Positions 33,501 to 44,768 of a stretch of 64,000 nucleotides of DNA are shown here, piece after piece. Source of the stretch: Sanguinoderma infundibulare (lineage: Eukaryota; Basidiomycota; Agaricomycetes; Polyporales; Polyporaceae); NCBI GenBank assembly GCA_032821775.1, contig JAVLRN010000007.1, positions 1,116,001-1,180,000 of the forward strand. Reading direction: 5' to 3'. The position numbers and the translations under genes are program-made. How positions within the stretch are numbered: the stretch's first letter is position 1; each line of letters starts with the position of its first letter. The notes under the pieces were generated by a model. It made no database searches. It was not told the origin of the DNA and saw only the letters and a program-made list of their open reading frames with translations.

Positions 33501-35636
33501 GGACTGCGGGCGGGACGGATCGTCCGCGCGTTGTCGTCCGCCTCAGGTTTGTCTTCCTCGGCAGGTGTCTTGTCCAGCGCTGCGTATAGCAAACAGAGTA
33601 CCCAAAGTCAACGCTGATCCGCAACTACGAAGATATCAGAGGAGAAATACCTACCGTGCAACTTCGTGAGCGAAATGCCCTCCTCGAAGTCGTCGTCCCA
33701 GTTGTCTGTCTGCTCCTCGGGTGCCTGGAGGATGAACGGCATAGGAAGCGTCTCTCGGATGTGGCCCAGAGGCGCGGACATCCCGGCCTTGGGTACTGAG
33801 CCTGGTTTCCGTCCTGGTGCAGAGAGCAGCATCGACTGCTGAGGTAGTTGAAGGGACGACGATGCTTGCACCGAGGCAATCATGTTCGTGGGCGACGGTA
33901 AAGGAGAGCCGGAGCGTCCCGGGAATGACGTCTTACGATTGCGTTCTGGATGCTTGGATGGTCGTGAGGGTGCTGTGGGGATATAGAAATCTGATGAACT
34001 TCTTGCGAAGATAAAGCAGGGAATCGGTGCTCACATTTGAGGGCCTCGTTCCATTCCTGCACCTTCAGCACCGCTTCGTCATAATTGTAGTTGCTGTGCG
34101 GCCGCCTCTCAAGCGCCCCGGCTCCATTCATGCTCTGCCCATCCGTAGACTTGTCCCCGCCCTGGGAGTTGGCCATCTGCTTGCGCGCAGCGACCATCCA
34201 TGGATGCCTAAGCAGCTTCTTGGCAGAGATGCGGAGGTTGCAATCCTTCTGGAAACAGTGGTAGAGGAAGTCCTTCACGATGGGCGACGCACCCTCAGGT
34301 ATGGGCGGGCTGTCGTCCTGCACGATGCGGAAGAGGGCGGGCATGGGATCCAAGAAGTGGTATGGGGGCTTGCCTTCGAGGAGCTCTATAACTGTACAAC
34401 CGACGCTCCTGAATATATGAAATCAGAGGGATGTTTTAGCATGCGTCCACATGAATGTGACATGGATATTGAACCGACCAGATGTCCGAAGCAGTTGTTG
34501 CGCCAGACTGCTCAATGACCTCAGGTGCCACTGGGCGGAAATTAATGGTAGTTCTTAGCGTGAAGAGGAGAAAGCATGCGACGCACTCCAGTATGGACTG
34601 CCAACGACCGCATCGTCACGAACAGCTCCTGTAGCGGTACTGCTGGCAACACCGAAGTCGGCTAGCTTGACACATCCGTCCTTGTTTGTGAGGATGTTGG
34701 CGCCCTTGATGTCGCGGTGTATCACACCCTGGTCGTGAAGGTATACAAGTCCCTCGAGGACCTGTGCGATGTAGACGCCGACGAGCGTCTCCGGGAACTT
34801 GCCAAACTTCTTGCAGATATTATGGAGGGAGCCATTCTCACAAAACCTGGGCATATAAAGACCAGCAGAGGAGGAAGGAGAAAACAGGCAACGTACTCTA
34901 GGATAATGTACAGATAATCCGGGGTCTTTTCGAAACCCTTGTACTTGACAATGTTTGGATGCTATATATGACGTCAAGTAGTGAGCACAGATGTGAACGC
35001 AAAAATGTTGCAGAGTGATCGGATTCGGTCCTGATCAAGATGGCGGGTTATATAGAAACGAAAAACAAACGGTTCAGAGGACAAATTGCGGACAAGCGCG
35101 GGGGAGTCCGAAAGGAGCATGTTACTATGGGTACAGTCAAGAGGAAGATGTGTGCGGACCAATAGCAGCGCCGGAAACATGGAAGGAGTTGAGCAGACGA
35201 GGAGAGGTGTACGCAAGCAAATAGACAGCAAGGGAGAGGAGGACTCACAATCAGGTTCTTGAGCAAATCGATCTCGGACTGCGGAACGCGTCCATGGTCA
35301 ATCGCAAGAGAAGAGTGCAGGAAAGGACGGACCATGATCTGCCCAATCTCGCTCTTGGGTATGTTGCTGAGCTGAATCTCCTTGATGGCGACGGTCTCGC
35401 CCGTGGCCCAGTTGAGGGCACCTACGCGAGTGCGAGCACGGTCAGGGAGTGGCCAAGGTTCGATGGAGGGCCACACGTACGGTAGACCTGGCCGAACGCG
35501 CCCTTCCCCAACGAATCACCCAGTTGCTGCACACAAGCCGCAATGAGAAGAAGCATGGTCGCGTCCATGGGGGCATAGGACGCACGTATGCATTGAGAAG
35601 CTTATTCGAGCTTGAACTTCGGGCTGGAGAGGGCAT
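30565..35636 (-). CDS. sepH: Septation-initiation-network protein kinase, Cdc7/Cdc15/SepH type
   Basis: STE-group serine/threonine kinase that signals from the spindle pole body to septum formation. Spliced product 1276 residues from 18 exons (minus): 35636-35586, 35526-35481, 35421-35333, 35278-35249, 34961-34897, 34846-34587, 34530-34479, 34408-34035, 33972-33655, 33579-33362, 33297-32713, 32636-32502, 32444-32398, 32345-32223, 32169-31847, 31785-31616, 31560-31280, 31228-30565; every phase closes. The kinase domain is near the N-terminus: [14 protein letters not shown] glycine loop, VAIKE lysine, [11 protein letters not shown] catalytic loop, [33 protein letters not shown]. An acidic, disordered middle is followed by an armadillo-like helical C-terminal half, as in SepH and Cdc7. 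Length is close to known SepH proteins. Intron 4 is unusually long (287 bases). Confidence 0.93.
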
Positions 35637-36656
35637 TGAAGTGGAGAGTGGAGGTGAGCGAGAAGCAAGGGTAAAGGAGAGGACAAGGTAGAGATCGGAC
35701 GTGAAGCAGAGACTAGAAAGAGTCGTCAGGCCAGCAGCACCGCTCAGAGGACCGTGATTGACATTGACCGCAGGGCCGTTTGACTGACTCTGAGCGGCGC
35801 GAGTACAAGTGCAAGTACGCTGCCCGACCTGCCACTCTTTAGCAACACCGCGTCAAAGCACCCGGTGATCGGGGGCCCACCACGCGTCTACCCACGCGCC
35901 TCCATATGGGGACGGCCAAGGCCTGCGAGGCCCATCGTGTTTGTCGATGTTTGTGATCCCTGGAGGCGCTCACAGTCGTCTCAATGTGCAAAACATTGTA
36001 GTTCAATGTGGGCCCTTCACGTTATGATAAATGGAGTTCTGGCAAACCAAACAGTAGATCTAGTATTCGCGCAAAGAAAAATCCCAAATTCTGAGACTTT
36101 GACCTCAGGGTTGAGTAATGAAATGCTTCTTAGGCAGTTTCGCATCCAGCTTCGTGTCTACAGGCGGGATGACGTTAACGGTTAGACCTTCAGGAACCTG
36201 GAGAACCGGGAAATACGGACAATGATACCGTCTAGGACGCGACGTACTGTGACCAATCCTAAGTTATGGAAAACTTGTCCACAACATCCAGAAAATTCTC
36301 ACATGGTGATGTCTGTTCAAAGTTAAGGCGAATCCCTGCGGATCGCATGAATGCGTTGTCTGCAACGCGCATGCAAGTCATGCTTTGAAGCATCCCCGGT
36401 CTCGCATATATCTGCAAGGATATCAAGCTTGCTGTTGCAGGAGGGTATGTCGGGGGTGTATGCGGTGCGCGGCAAGAACACGGTCAGTCGGGGCCTGGAC
36501 GCGAGAGGTAACGGGGTGACGTCAGTGTGACGATACGCGACGTTTGAGATGAACAGGGCGGGAAGCGCCTGGAAGGGAAGGCGTTTCTCTGAGTGGGCTT
36601 GACCTGGACCACGACCACGACTGCCAGTACTACTGCCTCCGCCCGGGACGTGTGCG
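35637..36656. other. Divergent promoter region between the kinase and MYND genes
   Basis: About 1 kb, no gene recognised. Locally more A/T-rich around 35990-36330, with only short ORFs. Confidence 0.5.
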
Positions 36657-37598
36657 ATGTTCCTGCTTTCTGTCTCCACGCTCGCAGGTGCGATGGTCAT
36701 CTTCACCCTCGCTGCAATGCTCCTTCCAGACCCGCCTCCTCGGCTCGACGAGGACCGCTGTGGCTTCGCCTTCTGCGAGGTCTGCATGCAAGAGGCTTCC
36801 TACGCCTGCTCCGCCTGCAAGACCACGCGCTACTGCTCGTCAGTCTCCTCCTTTATTCCTTCTATACGCACCTTACCGACCATGTCCATTTCCAGCACCG
36901 GCTGCCAGAGTGCCAATTGGAAGAACCACCAGCGCGAGTGCACCATACACCAAAAGCTCAACGAGATCAACACCCGCATCGCCCTCACCCCGCCCAAGCG
37001 GCCCCCAGAAGGCCAGTGTACCGGCTGCAAGTCCACCGTCGGCGAGGGCCGCCGCCTCGCAATGTGCAAGGACTGCGGGTACCAAGCCTGTGGCTCATGC
37101 GAGTCCCATCACTCCAGAGGTACGTTCCTGTCTCCCATCTTCTCCTGTCCCCGCCCCTCCGCTCTCTCTCCATCCTGTACCCACCCAGCCCCCCATCCGA
37201 CGCTCGAATGAACCATATCCGTCAGCGGGCGCCGAAATCGGCTTCGTGGTCTCCGCCACCCATCCTCCTCGCTCCCCGACATGTCACACGATCCATGTTC
37301 CGTCGCGCTAATCATCTCTTTCCTCTCCTCATTCTCCCATTCTCCACCCCTGTCTCTCCCTCCAGGTGTCTGCTACTGCCCCAACTCCAACTTCGGCAAG
37401 AAGTACTGTCAAATGGAGCCCCGATGGTTCCACACCAACGGCCGCGGCCGCTCCTACCCCGGCGACCGCCACCCCGACGCCCTTGGCACGTCCTATCCTA
37501 GCGAGATGTACGAGCCCGCGGCCCGCCCGTGCGACTCGTGCGGCATGGTCACGAAAGTCTTCAAGAAAGAATATCGCGACCCCTGGGTCTGGCATTGA
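36657..37598 (+). CDS. MYND-type zinc-finger protein
   Basis: Small protein (212 residues) with an N-terminal MYND finger, a zinc module that usually binds proline-rich partners. Exons 36657-36838, 36896-37119, 37366-37598; phases 2 and 1. The finger reads C-E-V-C, then YACSACKTTRYCS, then CQSANWKNHQREC, split by intron 1. Two further cysteine pairs (CTGCK, CKDCG, then CGSCESHH) and a C-terminal set (CYCPNSNFGKKYC, CDSCGM) suggest extra zinc sites. Residues 1-23 of the plain reading are hydrophobic, like a signal anchor. However, a 42-base GTGCGA...CAG intron (36689 to about 36730) could remove most of that, giving MFLLSVSTLADPPP, so the N-terminus is uncertain. Target unknown. Confidence 0.78.
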
Positions 37599-38279
37599 AC
37601 GTTGAACGCGCTAGTGGCGTCTGCCATCTGTCGTCTGCCGTGTGCTCCATGCCAGGCCGGCTCCGCGTGTTTTGCGCGAGTTGCGCTGCCGCTCGCGCCA
37701 AGGGCCCTAGGTCGGGCTGGCCGGCTGTGCTCGAGTTTCCAAGTCGAACGACGCTGTTGACTGCCGCCGTGGGCTCGAGACGGATCGTCGCACTTGCTTT
37801 CGTTCGCTATGCATGCACCCAACCTGCACTCATTATCTTGTATCACCACCCACACATCCTCTGTCGCTCTACTGCCCGTCTCGCTATTGACGGTCCACGT
37901 CCTTATGCCCCCGCACGCTTTCACGTCCTTCATGAACTGTGTACTCTGTTGTGCATATAGCGCATACCTGCTCGTGACTCCCTTGCTCTCGCATCCGCAC
38001 TCACGAACTCTTTGTCTCACTGTACAGTTCATCCATGCATCTCTCCCGCTCATCTCATCCCATCGACCATAATCCATTAACACACTCGCTTCATCACGCT
38101 GACACTCGCACTCCACCTGCTGTACATACCCCCGCAATCCGATTGCGCTATTTACCCGCGCAGAGACATACGACGCATATACAACATATACTCGCGTACC
38201 GCGTGCCACATGCGAAACACGTACAGCAACCTCAACCTCGAACAAAACAACACTAGGACCAAGAAACGCACGCTCAGAG
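37599..38279. other. Convergent intergenic region
   Basis: Between the 3' ends of the MYND gene (plus) and the L1-domain gene (minus). Pyrimidine-rich sequence, no gene seen. Confidence 0.5.
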
Positions 38280-40688
38280 CTAGAGCTTTTTCGACTTGCC
38301 CACCACCCCGTCCTTCGCGCTCTTGCCCGCAGACGACGCCTTGCCCGACAGCATCTTCTCTTTCTTCTTCTCCACCCCCGTCGCTGCCTTCTTCCGCTTC
38401 CGCTCCTCCGCGCTCAGGCTCGGCGCCGGCGGCGGAGCAGCAGCAGCATCCTCGCTTTTCTCGGCCTTCTCGCCTTTGTCCTTGTGCTTCCGCTTCCTCT
38501 TCTTCTCCGCCGGCGCGCCCTCTGCATCCGCCTCCGCGATAGTAGCAGGAGCAGGATGGGGTTCGGGCGCAGGAACAGGCGCAGGAGCAGGAGCAGGCGC
38601 GGCGTCGGTGCCATCCTCGCTAGCGAGCGCGGCCTTGCTCTTCTTCCGCCTCGGCTTCCTCGCCTGCACCTCACCCTCTCCTTCTTCCTTGCCCTCCGCC
38701 GCCCCAGCAGGTGCGGCGGGGGCAGAGAGCTTCGCGATCGCCTTCGCAACCGGGGTGTCCGCGACGCCACTAGCGGCGGCGGCGGCGGCCTTGGAGCGCT
38801 TCTTGCGCTTTGCCGGCGTCTCGCCCGCCAGGTTGTCTGCGGGCGTGTTGGGCGGGTTCGCAGGGAGCGCGGCCGATGCGGGCGTCGCGGTAATGGCAGC
38901 AGAGACGGCGGGAGAGTCGAAGAAGTCGACCGCGGACGCGCGCCGTTTCTTCTTTTGCGCGGCGGGGGTCACCGGGGCGGGTGCAGGTGCGGGTGAGGGT
39001 GCAGCGGGCTCGGTGGGCGCTGCAGCTGGAGCAGAGGGTTTTGCAGGTGTTGGAACGGCGGCGGAGGCTTCGGCGAGGGACGCGCGGGCTTTTTTGCGCT
39101 TTTCCTTCTTGGCGGGTACCGCGGCATCAGTAGTAGCGTCAGTGGGAGGCGCAGGTGCAGGTGCAGGTACAGGTGCGGGTGCAGACTTCGTGGGGCTGGG
39201 CGGGGGTTCGGACGCTGCGGAGATCTCTTGGGTCTTTCTCCGCTTCTTCTTTTTCTCTGCTGGCGCGTCAGTCGTGACTGGTTGGGGCGCGGAAGCGGGA
39301 GTTGAGGTGGGAGCGGATGCCGGTGGGGGTGCAGGTTCAGCCTCAGACTTGCGACGCTTCTTCTTTGCGGGCTCGGACGTCGAGGCCGACGGGGCGGGCT
39401 CAGCGGCAGGCACGGCGACGGCCTTGCCCTTCGCCTTGACGGGGGCGGCGGCGAGGGGAGCAGCTTGCTCGGACTCTTTCGCTTTCTTTTTGGGCTTGTC
39501 CTTCTCGATCTCGACCTCCTCTTCATCGGCCGCGCGTTTCTTCCTCTTGCCCTTAACCTCCTCCGCCTTCGTCTTCACCTCCGTCTCTGCCTTCTCTTTT
39601 GCCTTTCCTTTGCCTTTGGTCTTGGAAGGAGGAACTTCCACTTCCATCTCCTCATCCTCATCGCTCTCCTCGCCCTGCTCATCGTCCATCTCCACATCCT
39701 CCTCGCTCAACACAAGCCCTTCCCAGCGGCCGCCTGCGTCGGCTCCCAAGTCGCACTGCCATACGGGGAGCGCAGCGGAGGAGTTGGTCTTGAGGAAGAT
39801 GCTTTGAACGTTGTCCCAGCCGCCCTTGATGTGAGTCACGACTTCGGGGAGCGCGATCTCGAGGTTGGCGAGCACGTGTGCGGGCTTTTGGGAAATGGTG
39901 CCAATCTTGATGGAGCTGTATGCAGTGTGAGCGTGCGTATCCGTGTGTATCACGGGGGGAAGGAACGTGAAGGGGTGGGAGAAAGAGTAAGAGGCGACGT
40001 ACGCGCAAGTGCCCTGGTTTTGGTGAAAGTAGGTGGAGGAGATGGCGCGCTCGAGTTCGCTCTTGAGGTCTTTGCGGGTAACGCATACGGGGATGGGTTG
40101 CCTGCCAATGTATATTAGTATATTATAACTCAACAACAGCAGAGGATGGCACGCACTTCTTGGCATTGAAGAAAATCTTGCCCAATAAATTTGGAAGCAA
40201 TGGGACGACTCGCTCGTCAGCCAAGAACAGCCCGTTCTCCTGCAACAACATCCGCCGCGCCTCGTACGGCTTCCACTTGCCCTTCAGATGCCGGATGTCT
40301 ACGACGCGCGAGATGAACTTGATGCCCTGGGCCGCGATGAGGTCCTTGTACTCCCGCTGGGGGTCCTTCGTGATCAGGCACACCGGGCTCGTGCGGGGGT
40401 CGACGATCGGGTACTTCACGGGTCTGCGTTCGTTCGTCCGGTCAGTTTTCACATAACAAGTTTAATTGAAGCGGAGCACGGAGCGCACATTCTAGCAGGC
40501 TTGATCTTCTTCTCAGGCTGCATGACTTTGGTGTTTACGACGAGCCAGACGTTCTGCTCCTTGCCGGGCAGGAGCTGCGTCGCGGCCTTGGCCTCCTCGA
40601 ATTTGGTCGCATGGGCCAGCAGCGCGTCCACCGCGCGCTTGCATTGTTGCGACGAGACGCGACCGTCGATAGTTGTGCCCTCTGGCAT
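38280..40688 (-). CDS. Ribosomal L1-domain protein with long Ala/Lys-rich tail (RSL1D1/Utp30/Cic1 type)
   Basis: Nucleolar ribosome-biogenesis factor built on the ribosomal protein L1 fold; relatives act in 60S/90S preribosome assembly. Model (minus): exons 40688-40489, 40423-40157, 40101-40003, 39915-38280; 733 residues, phases 2, 2, 2. The L1 domain spans roughly residues 15-265: VWLVVNTKVMQPEKKIKP, then KDPQREYKDLIAAQGI, VDIRHLKGKWKPYEARRMLLQENGLFLAD, LLPNLLGKIFFNAKKQPIPV, and IGTISQKPAHVLANLEIALPEVV. The C-terminal 60 percent alternates acidic/lysine blocks (KKKRR, KGKGKAK) with Ala/Pro repeats, typical of nucleolar proteins but long here. The opposite strand carries a 503-codon shadow frame caused by this repeat composition. 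Divergent from the mitochondrial ribosomal gene at 41133. Confidence 0.88.
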
Positions 40689-41132
40689 GTTGCGAAGAGG
40701 AGGGGAGGGTGGAAGAAGGACCGATGACAGAGGTCGCTGCTCACTTTGAGCTCACTTGCCCTGCCTGCAGCATGTGTGATCGTCCAAAATTCTTTGGCAC
40801 GTGACCCAAGGAACAGGCGAGCGCTTATAATTTATACTTGACCATCGCGCTCAGGTTTCCAGTAAGTCCCTGTCAGGCGAGACAAATAGGTACTCGTATA
40901 TACGTATATGAACTCTGTCTGAGGACGCGGTTGGGTCAAGCTGGCCAAGTGTGAGGGGAGGTCTCGCAGCCGACGGAGGTACCCGGGGTCCCGGCGCTCC
41001 ATGCGTCACCGCGAATGGGGGCTTTGGGCGCTAGCTCACTTCTCGCTGCCACCATTTGGAGTCCTGCGAGGTGCGTCCATTGCTCTGATATTCCTGCAAA
41101 CCTCGCCAAGAGCTGAAAGGCGACGGTTACAG
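40689..41132. other. Shared divergent promoter of two ribosome-related genes
   Basis: 444 bases between the starts of the L1-domain gene (minus) and the mitochondrial uL5 gene (plus). No gene inside. Co-regulation of a cytosolic ribosome-assembly factor and a mitoribosomal protein is possible, but no motif was identified. Confidence 0.45.
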
Positions 41133-42035
41133 ATGAGTGCACAAGCGGCGACGCGAATACCGCGTGCAGCAGTGACGGTTGGACGCAGTGTACGTCGGAC
41201 GCGGCCAGCACCTCAACGCAAACCACTCAAGCGCGACGAGAAAGGCCTTCCCATCCCCCATGTCAACGTGGTCGTTCGCGACACGCACCGAAGCCGACTT
41301 GCGGACCACTACTACGGTACGCTTCAAGACGACCTCATGTACATGACCTACGTGCACGAGCCCACCCCGCGCCAGCCCCCCCGTCCTGCCCGCTTGGCGT
41401 ACGACCCCGACGACCCGTACACGAAGCACAGGTACAACCCTCCGCTCGGTGGCGATCGCTGGTCGAAACAGCCCCCGCCGCCTTCTTCCCCGGACAACGT
41501 CATCCAGCTCGAGCGCATCCAGATTCACAGCCAGATCCAGCACGCCGTGAACAGCCGTACCCACCTCCTCGGGCCCATCATGGCTCTTCGCGCAATTTCC
41601 GGAGCGACTGACGATGGTGGAGGCCAGCACACGGCGGAGGGTGTGCAGCTGGCGAGGGGTCGGATGAATCTCCAGGGCTGGGTGCGGCCTGGGTTCCCGG
41701 TCGGTGTCAAGGTCGACATGAGGGGGCCGCAGATGTGGGACTTCCTGAGCGTGCTCGTCGAGTTCGTGCTTCCCCGCCTGCGCGACTTCCAAGGCATCCC
41801 TCTCGAGGGCCCCTCGTCCCGTCTCGACAAGCCGAACGCCGCGTCTGGTGTCGTGTCGTTCGGCCTGCCCCCCACTGCGCTCGCGTTGTTCCCCCAGATC
41901 GAGGTTAACTACGACGCGTACCCTGCCCCGTTCGGCATGCACATCCACTTTTTCACGAACGCGAAGGGTGTCGGGGCACAAAATCGCGCTAGGGCGCTGT
42001 TGTCGGGCTTCCAGATTCCGTTCGTGAGGTCGTAG
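41133..42035 (+). CDS. mrpl7: Mitochondrial large-subunit ribosomal protein uL5m (MRPL7)
   Basis: Component of the mitochondrial large ribosomal subunit, near the central protuberance and 5S-rRNA-equivalent site. Single exon, 300 residues. The frame is open upstream to 41001, but the ATG at 41133 begins a basic, Ala/Arg-rich presequence typical of a mitochondrial targeting peptide (SAQAATRIPRAAVTVGRSVRR). The uL5 signature lies in the C-terminal half: PGFPVGVKVDMRGPQMWDFL, VEFVLPRLRDFQGI, FGLPPTALALFPQIEVNYDA, FGMHIHFFTNAKG and RARALLSGFQIPF. Length matches fungal MrpL7 with its N-terminal extension. No intron, unusual among its neighbours. Confidence 0.93.
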   Translation: MSAQAATRIPRAAVTVGRSVRRTRPAPQRKPLKRDEKGLPIPHVNVVVRDTHRSRLADHYYGTLQDDLMYMTYVHEPTPRQPPRPARLAYDPDDPYTKHRYNPPLGGDRWSKQPPPPSSPDNVIQLERIQIHSQIQHAVNSRTHLLGPIMALRAISGATDDGGGQHTAEGVQLARGRMNLQGWVRPGFPVGVKVDMRGPQMWDFLSVLVEFVLPRLRDFQGIPLEGPSSRLDKPNAASGVVSFGLPPTALALFPQIEVNYDAYPAPFGMHIHFFTNAKGVGAQNRARALLSGFQIPFVRS

Positions 42036-42401
42036 GGTGAGTACCTGAGTCCATTCCCTCTCGCGTTGGTCTTCCACTGAACTGCCATGAAGCATGCCCA
42101 CTAGATGTAGTATTATGTTCGGCTAATCGGAATGCCCATAATCTGAATCTGCTTCCCCGTTTATTGTTTCCAATGCCCTCACTTAACGATATCGAGAAAT
42201 GATTCGCGTGCGATTTGCCGCCATTCCCGTGGATCCGAGGCCGAAGGTTTGCCCATAGTGCTGTCTTTGGGCATGTGCCTTGAATGCCAATGCGTTCGGG
42301 AAGTTACTCAACACGTGTTCAGCGAAGTCAACTGAGCGGTACTGGGCCCGTGCCTCAAGGGATCCTTGACCTCGGACCTCCACTCTCTGACCGATATCTC
42401 G
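42036..42401. other. Intergenic before the F-box trio
   Basis: 366 bases, 3' flank of the uL5m gene and promoter of the first F-box gene. No gene seen. Confidence 0.5.
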
Positions 42402-44441
42402 ATGGTAGTCAACACATCTGGTGGCTCTAGCCAGACCGTACTAGAGCTCGTGGAGGCTCTCGCAAACAAAGCAGGGAGAAGTCCAGAGGTGGAAGAGATT
42501 AAGACGATGAGGTGCGAATTTTTTCTCACATAGACGAAAATGTCGCTGAAATTGACTTCTAGCGTCGAGGATGTGAGCTCGATCCCACTCCCATGGCATA
42601 CAGTTTCGCAATTTGCTAATGCGCAACAGATCCAGGCAGCCTGCAACCTCCTTCCCGGTATCCTCAGCACCCTCCGCTACTCCCTCAACTCGCGCGTTCG
42701 CGTGAACACCCTTCCCAACGAGATCCTCATACGGATTTTCGCTGCCGTCCCCCAACTTCCTGATGTCATCTCGAGCCCAGATCAGCGTGTCTGTGGTCCA
42801 TACCAGTTACGGACCGTCTGGGAAATACTCCCTGTTTCCCAGGTGTGCCGTCAGTGGCGCGATCTGGCCACGAGCGTATCTGCGCTGTGGTCAAGCGTTT
42901 TCCTCACTCCCCCGCCAAGCAGAACCCAGCAGAAGACTCACGCTATGGTCACCCATCTCTCTTATTGCAAGGCAGGTCCGATACAGGTGTACGTGAAGGA
43001 ACAACAGTCGTCGTTTGGACCTCCGGACTGGATTCACCCCCAACACCGAATCAGTATCCTCCAGCATCACGCAGGTCGCGTGAACGAATTCTACGCGGCC
43101 GTACCTGTGGAATGGGTAGGCGAAGTGGACCCACCCTGTTTGTCCCTCCCAATGAACGCCATAGAGCGGCTCGTTCTAAACGGATACTTCCTACACTCGG
43201 AGAGCAGGGCGAGGTGGAAAGGCCTTCGTCCCATCTTCGGTGGACATTCCTTACCACTTCGGACCCTCTCGCTGTGTCATATCCCGTTCCTGCCCGTCAA
43301 CTGCCTTTCCCAGCTCACACATCTTCGCATATTCTACGACAGCAATGTCATGAGGCCGGAGGTGGTCGCAGCATGGTCCCTCGACGACTTCCTCTCATTC
43401 CTTTCCGGCATCCCTCAGCTCAAGGAAGCTTTCCTACATGGCATCCCTACAGAGCACATTCCTTCCCTCGGCAACCCTCGTCTCCCTCATGTGACGTTCA
43501 AGCATTTGCAACGCATTTCCATACGAACCTGGGATTTCTCTATCTCCGATACTCGAAGAGGCAGCGGCTTATCCCCTTCACTCCTGTCCCATCTCACCTT
43601 CCCGGAATCGTGCTACGTAACGTTGGACGCGTGCGACACACACCATTTCGAGTTCCTGTCATCTTACCTCAGTACCGGTTTGGGGTGGACTCAGCCCGAA
43701 CGGAAACTGAAGCTCCTTTGTTCCTGCGAGATGTATTCATGGTCTATCCAGATCACCAGGCACACCTCGACAAACCAGCCATGTGGAGGCCTTCGCATCG
43801 ACATGGTGCCATCGGACGCTGCCTTCGGAGCCGTCGGCGACAATCATGGCCTGGAAGAGGGCATTCGCACACTCATGCACTCGCATGCACTCTCTTCTGG
43901 CATTGAAGCAGCATGGATCTCCGGTAACGCGATAGACGATGCCTGTATTCCTGGCGGCCTTGCCGACTTGCTCTTGTCTTTGCCAAACATCCGCGAGCTG
44001 TACGCGTATTACTTTGGCTGGGTCACCCCCCAACAATTCATCGACTCCCTCGGATGCCCCGACACCACCTCAGTGCCCGTGCCATTTCCGCATCTGAACA
44101 CGCTGTTCTTGACCATCAACAATCAGGAGGACTTGGACAGCATCGGCGCTGTGTTGCGTGCCCGTGCAGAGGCCCGCTGCCCCGTCCATCGTTTGTTGGT
44201 CCAATATGACTTCGACTACAACGTTGACTTCCGGGGGAAGTTGAAGGATCCGGAGAGGACGATGCGAGGCGCCATCGAGCCGTACGTCGAGGAGCTCTTG
44301 TTCGTATCTGAAGACGAGTACCACAGGACCTATTCGCTAGCAAAAGTGTTGTCAGGCACCATATGTACACAGGATGTGGAGTGGCTATGGGCACCATGGA
44401 CTGAACTTGGCTTGCCATCTGTCGGTGTCTTGCACGCTTGA
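42402..44441 (+). CDS. F-box protein, tandem trio member 1
   Basis: Predicted SCF adaptor of 643 residues, target unknown. Exons 42402-42511, a 10-base microexon 42563-42572, and 42630-44441; phases 2 and 0. The microexon yields S-V-E-D. The N-terminal helix (QTVLELVEALANKAG) is followed, just after the second intron, by IQAACNLLPGILSTLRYSLNSRVRVNTLP and the F-box NEILIRIFAAVPQLPD, then VCRQWRDLATSVSALWSSVF. The remainder is leucine-rich repeat-like and ends near YSLAKVLSGT. The large exon is open upstream to an ATG at 42540, inside the first intron; I prefer the spliced start because all three paralogs share the same exon 1, microexon and large-exon order. Confidence 0.85.
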
Positions 44442-44768
44442 TATCGAATGCGTTACTTACTGCCGGGCGTTGCTACGCTCTCCATCAATTCCCTTTTACT
44501 TCGGTAGACTGTAAAGATTATGTTGGCGTGTTGTTTTCGAGGATGAGGCCCGTATAAGTACAGGTGACGAAATCAGAGAATTAACTGTCAACGATTCGTG
44601 CACGTGGAGGAGGCATTGACATTTCCGACCGACCCTGGCCGGCGTCAAGCAACTCTTGTCAGAACCACCCACTGTATGTTGGCGATGTTGACACTGATCG
44701 ATGTTTTTCGACCTCCTGACATCCTCAATAGGCCATCCATTTCGTACTCGATAGTTTTTGCCACTTTG
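44442..44768. other. Spacer between F-box trio members 1 and 2
   Basis: 327 bases; no gene. Presumed terminator and promoter. Confidence 0.5.

Noticed and set aside
38296..39807. A 503-codon plus-strand frame rich in Ala/Gly/Ser/Phe
   Set aside because: It is exactly antisense to the Lys/Ala/Pro-rich tail of the L1-domain protein; the repeat composition keeps the opposite frame open. No domain and no splice context.
41127..42101. A 324-codon minus-strand frame
   Set aside because: Antisense shadow of the mitochondrial uL5 gene, whose motifs are unmistakable.
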